NCBI GenBank assembly: GCA_008501655.1 | Contig: QQUK01000362.1 | Span: forward strand, 1 to 5,164 | From: Calditrichota bacterium | Lineage (GTDB): Bacteria > Zixibacteria > MSB-5A5 > GN15 > FEB-12 | DNA: 5,164 nt | Direction of reading: 5' to 3' | Position numbers and translations under genes: made by a program | Shown here: positions 1 through 5,049 of the stretch, piece after piece | Layout of the letters: the number at the start of each line of letters is the position of its first letter | How positions within the stretch are numbered: the stretch's first letter is position 1 | Notes under the pieces: generated by a model | Databases searched by the model: none | Told to the model about the DNA's origin: nothing | Seen by the model: only the letters and a program-made list of their open reading frames with translations

Positions 1-904
1 TGTCCGGAAGTGTAATCTGTAAAGCAGCATTTTTCGTTTGAGAAGACTCAGTAAATTTAACCTGAGTGAGCCGGACATCCCCGCCCTGACTTTTAAAATA
101 TCTGCTGATCTGCTCTGGAAGATTAACGACTTCGAGCGAAAACATGTTAGATGTCCCCGAAAATAGTTCCAGTGTCAAATCAAATGATGTAGAACTTCCA
201 AGGTCGACTTCCTGTGAAAATTGCTCGGACTGAACGATGACTCTATCCTGTGACTCATCTTTCTGAAGAAAAATTTTCAATGCCCGCTGAGTGCCGTTGC
301 CGTATATCATTGAAATAATAACTTCATCCAAATCCTGCAGCAATCTGAAATCAATTGTTACCGGATTCCCGGAAGTGAGTTCGTTTATCTTGGCTTCATA
401 TGGTTGGGAAATGATTGCCTGATCCTGATTGAGAATCGAAACATAAACATTCGGGATGACATCCGGTTGCAGTGTTCGAAACAACTTATCATCAATATTC
501 AGAAGTTTTTGAAATTCAGCAGTCCCACCCGAAGTATTGGCGAGTGTCACCCGGGCATGTTTGGAACCATCTTCAGCCTGATATTTCACCGCTTTATCAA
601 TTGTTACATACTGTTCTTCAAATAAAACAGCAAGAAGTGATTGCTGAAAATTTACTTCAGCATCGATAAACCTGTTTTTAGCTGTTTCAAACTCGTATTC
701 ATTGATAAGTTTTTTATCATATAAGGTTTGCTGCCGTTTAAACTCTGTTTTTGCTGTTTCGTAATCCTGTTTGGCACGTTTTAATCCAAGCAAAGTGTAC
801 TTATCATCACGCTGGTTAAAGTATGTATCTGACTGCGCTGACAGATATGTAGTTGATAACAGAATCAGAAAAATTGAATATGTAATTACACGGGATAGTT
901 TCAT
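1..904 (-). CDS. Secreted coiled-coil and NEW3-like protein (adaptor-like), 3' end cut by window edge
   Basis: The frame is open for 301 codons from the ATG at 904 to the left edge, so the C terminus is missing. Residues 1-24 form a signal peptide (positive start, IFLILL core, likely cleavage after LSA or SAQ). Residues about 36-95 are a charged helical hairpin. The turn LYDKKLINEYEF resembles the tip of HlyD/RND-type adaptor hairpins, but no lipoyl half-domain precedes it. The rest is beta-rich. Around residues 240-301, the pattern FSLEVVNLPE, then GDVRLTQVKF, then LQITLP, fits the NEW3 (NPCBM-associated, COG1470) fold, and residues 97-128 (HARVTLANTSGG) may begin an earlier one. The start lies one base after the PDZ gene's stop (TAATATG) with no strong Shine-Dalgarno, so translation is probably coupled. 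It is likely periplasmic. A role with a downstream exporter (HlyD/ABC type) is inference only; the exact family is not recognised. Confidence 0.85.
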   Translation of the reverse strand, partial: MKLSRVITYSIFLILLSTTYLSAQSDTYFNQRDDKYTLLGLKRAKQDYETAKTEFKRQQTLYDKKLINEYEFETAKNRFIDAEVNFQQSLLAVLFEEQYVTIDKAVKYQAEDGSKHARVTLANTSGGTAEFQKLLNIDDKLFRTLQPDVIPNVYVSILNQDQAIISQPYEAKINELTSGNPVTIDFRLLQDLDEVIISMIYGNGTQRALKIFLQKDESQDRVIVQSEQFSQEVDLGSSTSFDLTLELFSGTSNMFSLEVVNLPEQISRYFKSQGGDVRLTQVKFTESSQTKNAALQITLPD

Positions 905-905
905 A

Positions 906-1679
906 TTAATTTTTCTTTATCATTACTTCACCGTCATCTTTTTTCTTTATGACAAAGGTGGAATATTCAGTGCCGTCTTTTGAAAAGGTAAGTTTCACTT
1001 TATCATTATCAGCTGCTTTATTATAAATTGCACGAAGGGCTTGAGCTGTTTCAGCTTTTGTATCATTTACAGCAATAAGAATATCTCCGCCATCAGGTTT
1101 CTGACCGTCATCTTCAGTTTTAAATTGAGGTGTCAGTGCAATAACTTCTACCTGCCCATCTTTATCCTGAAGAACAATACCACAGCTTAAAAAGGTAACA
1201 TCTTTCATCATCTTACCGCCTAAATTGACAGATGATTCTTCACCGCCACCGTCATCAACGGTGGTGGTCATCATCATCATCTGACCTTCACCTTCAGATT
1301 TTGGCAGAGCAGTGATTAAGCGGTCTTTTCCCCTTTTTACGCCAAGTTTTATCTCATCTCCGTTTTCCAAAGCTTCAACTATAGCATTAAATTCATCAAC
1401 TGTTTTAACCTTTTTTCCATTACACATAAATACAATATCATCTTTTTTTAAATCAACATTACGTAAATCTTTTGGGAGATTTTCTTTTGGCAGCATCATT
1501 TCCACAATTAACTCACCGTCAACTTCTTTTAAGATAGCCCCGATTCCCTGGATAATCGTAATTTTCCCGGCTTCGCCTTCAAAAGTCATTGTTTTTCTAT
1601 GTCCCTGAGCAAAAGATGAATTGGCTATGAGCAGTCCGAATGTAAGCACTGCCAGGATTAAGAGTGTTCTTTTCAACAT
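906..1679 (-). CDS. Secreted tandem PDZ-domain protein
   Basis: The protein has 257 residues. Residues 1-24 are a signal peptide (KR, then a leucine-rich core, cleavage near SSFA-QG). Two PDZ-like units follow, at about 39-125 (GIGAILKEVDGELIVEMMLP to LKKDDIVFMCNGKKVKTVDEF) and about 161-246 (GIVLQDKDGQVEVIALTP to GGDILIAVNDTKAETAQAL). Both show the 'large-step motif' pattern of bacterial PDZ domains: a GIG/CGI carboxylate-loop region, then a GD/DD-I-hydrophobic strand. The linker (128-160) is Met-, Gly- and acid-rich (QMMMMTTT). No trypsin-like or Ctp protease domain is present, so it is probably a binding or scaffold protein of the periplasm, not a protease like DegP. AAGGAG (1686-1691) sits 6 nt before the ATG and fixes the start. 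It is the first gene of an operon with the adaptor-like gene and is transcribed away from the two-component system. Its ligand is unknown. Confidence 0.9.
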   Translation of the reverse strand: MLKRTLLILAVLTFGLLIANSSFAQGHRKTMTFEGEAGKITIIQGIGAILKEVDGELIVEMMLPKENLPKDLRNVDLKKDDIVFMCNGKKVKTVDEFNAIVEALENGDEIKLGVKRGKDRLITALPKSEGEGQMMMMTTTVDDGGGEESSVNLGGKMMKDVTFLSCGIVLQDKDGQVEVIALTPQFKTEDDGQKPDGGDILIAVNDTKAETAQALRAIYNKAADNDKVKLTFSKDGTEYSTFVIKKKDDGEVMIKKN

Positions 1680-1685
1680 CTGAAT

Positions 1686-1691
1686 CTCCTT
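1686..1691 (-). promoter_or_regulatory. Ribosome binding site of the PDZ gene
   Basis: Read on the minus strand this is AAGGAG, 6 nt before the ATG at 1679. It is a near-consensus Shine-Dalgarno and supports that start. The kinase gene on the other side of the control region has no such site. Confidence 0.8.
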
Positions 1692-1722
1692 AGAATAATT
1701 TGATTAGTTTTTTGTTTGCCCT

Positions 1723-1751
1723 AATTTACGCTATAGTTGATATTTGGTTAA
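1723..1751 (-). promoter_or_regulatory. Candidate promoter of the PDZ/adaptor operon
   Basis: On the minus strand TTAACC (1746-1751) and TAAATT (1723-1728) are separated by 17 nt. Each matches the sigma-70 boxes at four of six positions. The weak -35 directly abuts the tandem 10-bp repeats at 1751-1787. That is where an activator of the PhoB/OmpR type would sit. Sigma factor preference in this organism is unknown, so this is a proposal from spacing and motif only. Confidence 0.3.
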
Positions 1752-1787
1752 GTTAATCTCTGTTAGGAAATGTTAAGAAATGTTAAG
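1751..1787. promoter_or_regulatory. Tandem 10-bp direct repeats, probable OmpR/PhoB-family operator
   Basis: Consecutive decamers read TGTTAGGAAA (1761), TGTTAAGAAA (1771) and TGTTAAGG (1781). A weaker in-phase copy, AGTTAATCTC, begins at 1751, so GTTAR recurs four times exactly 10 bp apart. On the other strand the core is TTAACA. Direct repeats of 5-6 bp with a 10-11 bp period are what OmpR-family regulators bind head to tail (CpxR GTAAA-N5-GTAAA, B. subtilis PhoP TTAACA-type boxes). The site lies between the two divergent operons, one of which encodes such a regulator, so autoregulation and control of the PDZ operon are likely. No binding data are available. Confidence 0.6.
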
Positions 1788-1791
1788 GTTA

Positions 1792-1819
1792 TTGGCGAAT
1801 CGGATTTGATACGTATATT
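1792..1819 (+). promoter_or_regulatory. Candidate promoter of the two-component operon, possibly leaderless
   Basis: TTGGCG (1792-1797) and TATATT (1814-1819) are spaced by 16 nt, and the repeats at 1751-1787 end just upstream. A transcript starting about 6-7 nt after TATATT would begin at or next to the kinase ATG at 1825. No Shine-Dalgarno precedes that ATG (the bases before it are ATTAAGTT), which agrees with a leaderless message. This is motif-based only. Confidence 0.3.
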
Positions 1820-1824
1820 AAGTT

Positions 1825-3459
1825 ATGAAATTATCTAATAACAAAGTACTTATAATAGTGCTCCTGACCATAGTTGCTTTAAGCGGTCTGGTGATACTGC
1901 AAACGATACTTTTGAAGACAGCTCTAAGAACTGAAGAAGAGACTTTCCGGACATCTGCAATCCTGGCTATGAATAAGGCTGTGCAGGAAATCAATAAAGA
2001 TGAAGTCAAAAATGCTCTGTTTGAAATCAATTTTGACGGTCTTTTCTGGAACTCCGGTGAGTTCCACGATGATTCAACTCACGACTCGATATTTTATTAT
2101 TTTTCAACTGACAATGCCGATAGCGGGTATCGGGAACATTCAACCAGCTACAAATATCTGAAAATACTCGATAGTGATAAAAACACGATTATTGATTCTG
2201 TGAACATGGAATCCCGTATGAAGATAGTCAACAACGATACGGTTATTGATGAAAAAATAGTTTCGCCGTTCACAAAAGATTTAAGTGTTTTTAAACAAGG
2301 TAGAGATTCCATCACTTTTACCAATAAAGTTATGACAAAAGACTCATCCCGGGTTATGCTGATACAGGCAGCTTTGAGTGAATTGGATATTCGGGAGATG
2401 GTTCCGGTTATCGAAAGAATTGATACATCGGCAATCGATTCATTATTACACAAAGCTCTGTCTGATTCTAAGATAAATATAGATTATAGTTTTGGTATTA
2501 CTTCATCAATGAGAGACAGTCTTCTTTTCTCATCGACGTCACTTGTTGATGCAGACTTGATATCATCTGATTACAAAGTTCTCCTTTTCCCGTTTGATAT
2601 CAATCCGCAATCAAACCATCTGGTTGTTAGTTTCCCCAATAAACAATTTTATATATATTCAAAACTTGGCTCATTAGTGATACCAACAGCATTTTTCCTT
2701 CTGATAATTGTCGGGTGTTTTGCCTATACCATCAAAACGATTGTATCACAGCGGAAAACAGCCCAAAAGCTGAATGACTTTATTAATAATATGACCCACG
2801 AGTTAAAGACACCAATCGCGACAATTCAGCTTGCCGCTGAAGGTATCAACCGTGAAGATGTTCTTTCTGATAAAGAGAAACTGAACCGGTTTAATGAAAT
2901 GATTCTAACCGAAAACAGGCGGATGAAATCCCATGTCGATAAAATTCTGCAGATAGCAACCCTTGAAGAGGGTGACTATATAATTAAATTTGAAAATATT
3001 GATATTGATGAACTTTTGGTCAATGCTATAAAATCGTTCGACCTTAGGTTATCTGAAAAAAACGGGAGTATTCAAACGAGGCTGAACACAGCAAATGCTC
3101 AGATTTCCGGAGATATTGTTCACCTGACAAACATTTTTTATAATCTGATTGATAATGCAATCAAATATACCAATAATAACGTTCAGATTGTTGTATCAAC
3201 CGAAGTCGAAAATGGGAAACTGCTTGTTAATATCTCTGATAACGGGATAGGGATTCATCCCGACGACTTAAAAAAAGTATTCACCAAATATTACCGGGTC
3301 GCTTCCGGTGATGTTCATGATGTCAAAGGATTCGGTCTCGGACTTGCCTATGTTAAAATGATGACTGAAGCTCATCATGGAAGCGTTGAGATAGCAAGTG
3401 CCCTTGGAAAAGGTACCGAGATTAAACTTACCTTTCCCTTACTCAAGGATTCAGAATGA
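1825..3459 (+). CDS. Membrane sensor histidine kinase (RprX-like), HAMP-less
   Basis: The protein has 544 residues. A first membrane segment (about 7-30) is followed by a roughly 250-residue periplasmic sensor (31-281) of no recognised family and a second membrane segment (about 282-304). No clear HAMP domain separates this from the dimerisation domain. The H-box is NMTHELKTP, with the phospho-accepting His325 followed by Glu326. The ATPase domain has the N-box NLIDNAIKY (Asn440, Asn444), the G1 box DNGIGI (Asp472), an F-box around Phe486 (KVFTKYYR) and the G2 box GFGLGLAYV (502-510). All catalytic motifs are intact. It should autophosphorylate and pass phosphate to the regulator encoded next, with which it overlaps by 4 nt (ATGA). 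The layout matches Bacteroidota kinases of the RprX type; one-to-one orthology is not shown. The signal sensed is unknown. Genomic position next to secreted PDZ and adaptor-like proteins suggests an envelope condition. Confidence 0.96.
   Translation: MKLSNNKVLIIVLLTIVALSGLVILQTILLKTALRTEEETFRTSAILAMNKAVQEINKDEVKNALFEINFDGLFWNSGEFHDDSTHDSIFYYFSTDNADSGYREHSTSYKYLKILDSDKNTIIDSVNMESRMKIVNNDTVIDEKIVSPFTKDLSVFKQGRDSITFTNKVMTKDSSRVMLIQAALSELDIREMVPVIERIDTSAIDSLLHKALSDSKINIDYSFGITSSMRDSLLFSSTSLVDADLISSDYKVLLFPFDINPQSNHLVVSFPNKQFYIYSKLGSLVIPTAFFLLIIVGCFAYTIKTIVSQRKTAQKLNDFINNMTHELKTPIATIQLAAEGINREDVLSDKEKLNRFNEMILTENRRMKSHVDKILQIATLEEGDYIIKFENIDIDELLVNAIKSFDLRLSEKNGSIQTRLNTANAQISGDIVHLTNIFYNLIDNAIKYTNNNVQIVVSTEVENGKLLVNISDNGIGIHPDDLKKVFTKYYRVASGDVHDVKGFGLGLAYVKMMTEAHHGSVEIASALGKGTEIKLTFPLLKDSE
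3445..3449 (+). promoter_or_regulatory. Ribosome binding site of the response regulator, inside the kinase gene
   Basis: AAGGA lies 6 nt before the ATG at 3456, within the last codons of the kinase gene. Together with the ATGA stop/start overlap it points to coupled translation, keeping kinase and regulator in proportion. Confidence 0.6.
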
Positions 3460-4148
3460 GTGAAAAAATTAAAATCCTCCTGCTTGAAGATGACACAAAC
3501 CTCGGAATGATTCTCGAGGAACATCTTACGATGAATAATTATGATGTTACTCTCTGCCGCAATGGTGTTGAGGGACTTGAACAAAAAAAATCGAATTCTT
3601 TTGAGCTATGCTTAGTCGATATTATGATGCCTAAAATGGATGGATTCACTTTTGTCGAGCAGGTTCGCAAAGATGATGAGAAAACACCTATTATCTTTTT
3701 AACGGCTAAATCATTTAAAGAGGATAAAATCAAAGGCTTCCAGATCGGCTGTGATGATTATATCACCAAACCGTTTTCAATTGAGGAACTGCTTTTACGA
3801 ATTGAAGCAATCTTAAAACGAAGCGGTACTTTGCAATCAAAAGAGACGTCAGTATTTGATATCGGAAAATATATCTTTGATTACAAACGACAACTGCTGA
3901 GAAATAAGAAAAATGAACAGAAACTGACTGCCCGTGAAGCTGACCTGTTACGACTCCTCTGCCGGCATCAAAATCAGACTGTTACACGGGAGCTTGCTTT
4001 AAAAGAAATCTGGCAGGATGATTCCTATTTTGCCGGTCGTTCTATGGATGTTTTCATCTCAAAACTGCGTAAATATCTCAAAGATGACCCGTCGGTCGAA
4101 ATCCTCGGGATTCATGGTAAAGGGTTCCGTCTGGTTGTAAGTAGTTAA
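3456..4148 (+). CDS. OmpR-family response regulator (RprY-like)
   Basis: The protein has 230 residues, the usual length for the family. The receiver domain (about 5-121) has the acidic pocket Glu11/Asp12/Asp13, the phosphorylation site Asp55 (LVDIMMPKMDG), the switch Thr83 (FLTAK), and Lys105 in DDYITKPF. After a linker, a winged-helix DNA-binding domain spans about 134-228. It contains LTAREADLLRLLCRH, the recognition-helix region RSMDVFISKLRKYLKDD (195-211), and the wing ending GIHGKGFRLVV. All receiver residues needed for phosphotransfer are present. The start overlaps the kinase stop by 4 nt, so the two form a single unit. Members of this family dimerise on direct repeats with a 10-11 bp period, and such repeats lie at 1751-1787 before this operon. 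The wording of both domains is closest, from memory, to RprY of Bacteroidota. Confidence 0.97.
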   Translation: MSEKIKILLLEDDTNLGMILEEHLTMNNYDVTLCRNGVEGLEQKKSNSFELCLVDIMMPKMDGFTFVEQVRKDDEKTPIIFLTAKSFKEDKIKGFQIGCDDYITKPFSIEELLLRIEAILKRSGTLQSKETSVFDIGKYIFDYKRQLLRNKKNEQKLTAREADLLRLLCRHQNQTVTRELALKEIWQDDSYFAGRSMDVFISKLRKYLKDDPSVEILGIHGKGFRLVVSS

Positions 4149-4187
4149 ATTCGATATGGCATCAGAAACCGGGGCGATTTTATTGTG

Positions 4188-4211
4188 ATATTTTTTAATT
4201 TGAAAAAATAT
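4188..4211. repeat. AT-only inverted repeat downstream of the response regulator
   Basis: ATATTTTTT (4188-4196) and AAAAAATAT (4203-4211) are perfect complements across a 6-nt loop, 39 nt after the regulator's stop. Without G or C in the stem it would be a weak terminator for the plus-strand operon. Its T-tract on the minus strand more probably serves as the tail of the hairpin at 4214-4232. Confidence 0.4.
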
Positions 4212-4232
4212 GAGGTGGAATAGAAACCCACC
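4203..4232 (-). terminator. Candidate intrinsic terminator of the lipoprotein gene
   Basis: On the minus strand GGTGG (4228-4232) pairs with CCACC (4214-4218) across a 9-nt loop. It is followed after a few bases by TATTTTTT. It lies about 77 nt beyond the stop at 4309 of the frame-restored lipoprotein gene, in the right orientation. The 5-bp stem is short. The same bases form the left arm of the inverted repeat shared with 4806-4821, so it may instead be a repeat-element end. Confidence 0.4.
4217..4232 (+). repeat. Left arm of a 16-bp inverted repeat enclosing the lipoprotein gene
   Basis: GGAATAGAAACCCACC here is the reverse complement of 4806-4821 with one mismatch (15 of 16). Outside both arms lies a similar A-rich stretch (TGAAAAAATATGAG here, TCAAAAAAATACAAG read inward from the right side), so similarity continues loosely outward. 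The arms bracket about 600 bp holding only the broken lipoprotein gene and its leader. No target-site duplication was recognised. Confidence 0.5.
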
Positions 4233-4308
4233 ATATACAAACACTCTACACACAACTCCATAAACAGAATTCTTGTAAACCTCTGATTATCTGATTTATT
4301 TTTTCAAT

Positions 4309-4479
4309 TTAATCTTTTTTTATGATTAAATTACCTGGCTCATCAAACAAATCGATGAGACATTTTTCCCAATAGCTAGAGTCATTTAAAAGAGAATCTA
4401 ACGGAAAATCATCAAAGAAACTACTATCTTTAAGAGATAGAAGATAACTACTATCAGAGCCTAATCTTCCATGGACCAA
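4309..4479 (-). pseudogene. Detached C-terminal part of the frameshifted lipoprotein gene
   Basis: In a different frame from the lipoprotein ORF at 4461-4754, 56 codons remain open from 4479 to a TAA at 4309-4311. They encode a stretch beginning LVHGRLGSDSSYLLSLKDSS and ending LFDEPGNLIIKKD. The composition (aromatic, acidic, ordered hydrophobics) looks like real protein and resembles that of the upstream part. One extra base in the G run at 4480-4483 would join the two parts as FVYWG-LVHGRL and give one 148-residue lipoprotein. This is either a true pseudogene or a homopolymer sequencing error. No known domain was recognised. Confidence 0.6.
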
Positions 4480-4754
4480 CCCCAATAAACAAAGGCAATG
4501 CTGTCCTCTCTATATGTAGTTTCAATGAAAACGTTAACAAAACTAAAGTTGTGGAGCGTATCTTCACACCTTACAAATTTATATGTCCCATGTGAAAACT
4601 CTTTCTCATAATCTATCGAATTAACCATCGCGTTTAGAGAATCGTTAAAATAGATCTTAACTAAATCTTTTGATTCTATCAATTTTTCATTATTACAAGA
4701 GATGAAGAACAACATTGTAACTACAATTATAAATTTACATTTCCTCAAAAACAT
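4461..4754 (-). CDS. Small lipoprotein of unknown function, truncated by a frameshift
   Basis: As read, this is a 97-residue protein ending at TAG (4461-4463). The first residues carry a lipoprotein signal: MFLRKCK, a hydrophobic core, and FFISC with the lipid-bearing Cys20, then NNEK. It should be an envelope lipoprotein. The start is placed at the ATG at 4754 because GAGGAG (4762-4767 region) lies at ideal distance. An in-frame TTG at 4757 is three bases upstream and too close to that site. The last residues after FVYWG are probably out of frame, since an open C-terminal continuation exists in another frame (4309-4479). No family was recognised. Small secreted or lipid-anchored proteins near Rhs remnants are sometimes immunity proteins, but nothing in this sequence proves that role. 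Confidence 0.65.
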   Translation of the reverse strand: MFLRKCKFIIVVTMLFFISCNNEKLIESKDLVKIYFNDSLNAMVNSIDYEKEFSHGTYKFVRCEDTLHNFSFVNVFIETTYREDSIAFVYWGWSMED

Positions 4755-4760
4755 CAATTA

Positions 4761-4767
4761 TCTCCTC
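4761..4767 (-). promoter_or_regulatory. Ribosome binding site of the lipoprotein gene
   Basis: The minus strand reads GAGGAGA here, with AGGAG 7 nt before the ATG at 4754. This decides that start over the TTG at 4757. Confidence 0.7.
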
Positions 4768-4787
4768 ACTATGGTAGTAAGCAAAAC

Positions 4788-4811
4788 GGGTAGCCCACCC
4801 CTTGGGGTGGG
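4788..4811 (+). repeat. REP-like palindromic element, copy 1
   Basis: GGGTAG is followed by the perfect palindrome CCCACCCC-TT-GGGGTGGG (4794-4811). The layout is that of REP elements mobilised by RAYT (IS200/IS605-like) transposases: a 5' GTAG tetranucleotide plus a GC-rich hairpin. The 24 nt match copy 2 (4964-4987, opposite strand) at 18 positions. An AAGCA-n-CGGGT lead-in is also shared. It lies 34 nt upstream of the lipoprotein start, and its 3' half merges with the 16-bp inverted-repeat arm at 4806-4821. No transposase is in the window. Confidence 0.55.
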
Positions 4812-4821
4812 TTTCTGTTCC
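4806..4821 (-). repeat. Right arm of the 16-bp inverted repeat
   Basis: GGTGGGTTTCTGTTCC on the plus strand is the inverted partner of 4217-4232 (15 of 16 identical). It is followed by CTTGTATTTTTTTG, so on the plus strand a short GGG/CCC hairpin plus T-tract could also act as a terminator. Whether the pair marks a mobile cassette or is a shared terminator/REP tail is open. Confidence 0.5.
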
Positions 4822-4963
4822 CTTGTATTTTTTTGATAATATTTTAACATTTCATAATCCCCATGTTGCTAAAATAAATGAAGTAATAATATAATGTCAA
4901 ACTAAAGAAGAGCTTACTACCTCCGACAAACTGTACCCGAAAAAACGGAGTAAATCCTCTAAT

Positions 4964-4987
4964 CCCACCGTAAGCGATGGGGCACCC
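4964..4987 (-). repeat. REP-like palindromic element, copy 2 (inverted)
   Basis: On the minus strand it begins GGGTGC, then CCCATCG-CTTA-CGGTGGG, an imperfect hairpin with one mismatch and a 4-nt loop. It aligns without gaps to copy 1 over 24 nt (18 identical). AAGCAG-CGGGT precedes it as AAGCAAAACGGGT precedes copy 1. The two copies face each other's strand about 150 bp apart, as in paired (BIME-like) REP units. It directly follows the Rhs-like fragment at 4995-5048. Confidence 0.5.
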
Positions 4988-4994
4988 GCTGCTT

Positions 4995-5048
4995 TTTACC
5001 CGTAAACTTATATGGGGTATCGATATCAAGCAGTACGGTATCCAATCT
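4995..5048 (-). pseudogene. Possible Rhs core fragment
   Basis: Eighteen minus-strand codons read RLDTVLLDIDTPYKFTGK. The words TPYKFTGK match the seam near the end of Rhs/YD-repeat cores in Bacteroidota and relatives, where TGKE is usually followed by an RD-ET-LYYFGARYYD-like stretch. Here that sequence is absent: immediately after TGK the repeat element begins and the frame ends at a TAG. There is no start codon, and a TGA lies a few codons upstream in frame. It would fit a seam left over from an orphan toxin cassette. The match is short and from memory, so confidence is limited. Confidence 0.35.
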
Positions 5049-5049
5049 A

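Larger units (their letters stand above)
4822..5049. other. Intergenic, probably decayed sequence holding REP copy 2 and an Rhs-like fragment
   Basis: About 230 bases lie between the lipoprotein leader and the partial gene at the right edge. No credible complete gene is visible; the one long minus-strand frame lacks an ATG start and runs through the repeat. Besides REP copy 2 and the Rhs-like fragment, CTCCG (4921-4925) and CGGAG (4946-4950) form a small inverted repeat with a 20-nt loop of unknown meaning. Confidence 0.5.

Noticed and set aside
404..669. Two overlapping plus-strand ORFs of 65-73 codons
   Set aside because: They lie wholly inside the minus-strand adaptor-like gene, overlap each other and have no ribosome site; they are shadows.
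1270..1283. CATCATCATCAT triplet repeat as a possible variable microsatellite
   Set aside because: Four units coding MMMM inside a flexible linker. In-frame, short and with no sign of switching.
1312..1608. Plus-strand ORF of 98 codons
   Set aside because: It is antisense to the PDZ gene, whose signal peptide, domains and ribosome site are clear. The Ser/Phe/Ile-rich translation is typical of a shadow frame.
4059..4253. Minus-strand ORF of 64 codons overlapping the regulator's end
   Set aside because: It is antisense to the conserved winged-helix domain and runs through the terminator-like hairpin.
4410..4456. Direct repeat ACTACTATC on the plus strand
   Set aside because: It lies in the detached coding end, where it encodes a repeated DSS; too short to call a regulatory repeat or CRISPR.
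4755..4757. TTG as start of the lipoprotein
   Set aside because: The ATG at 4754 is in frame three bases later and has the better distance to GAGGAG.
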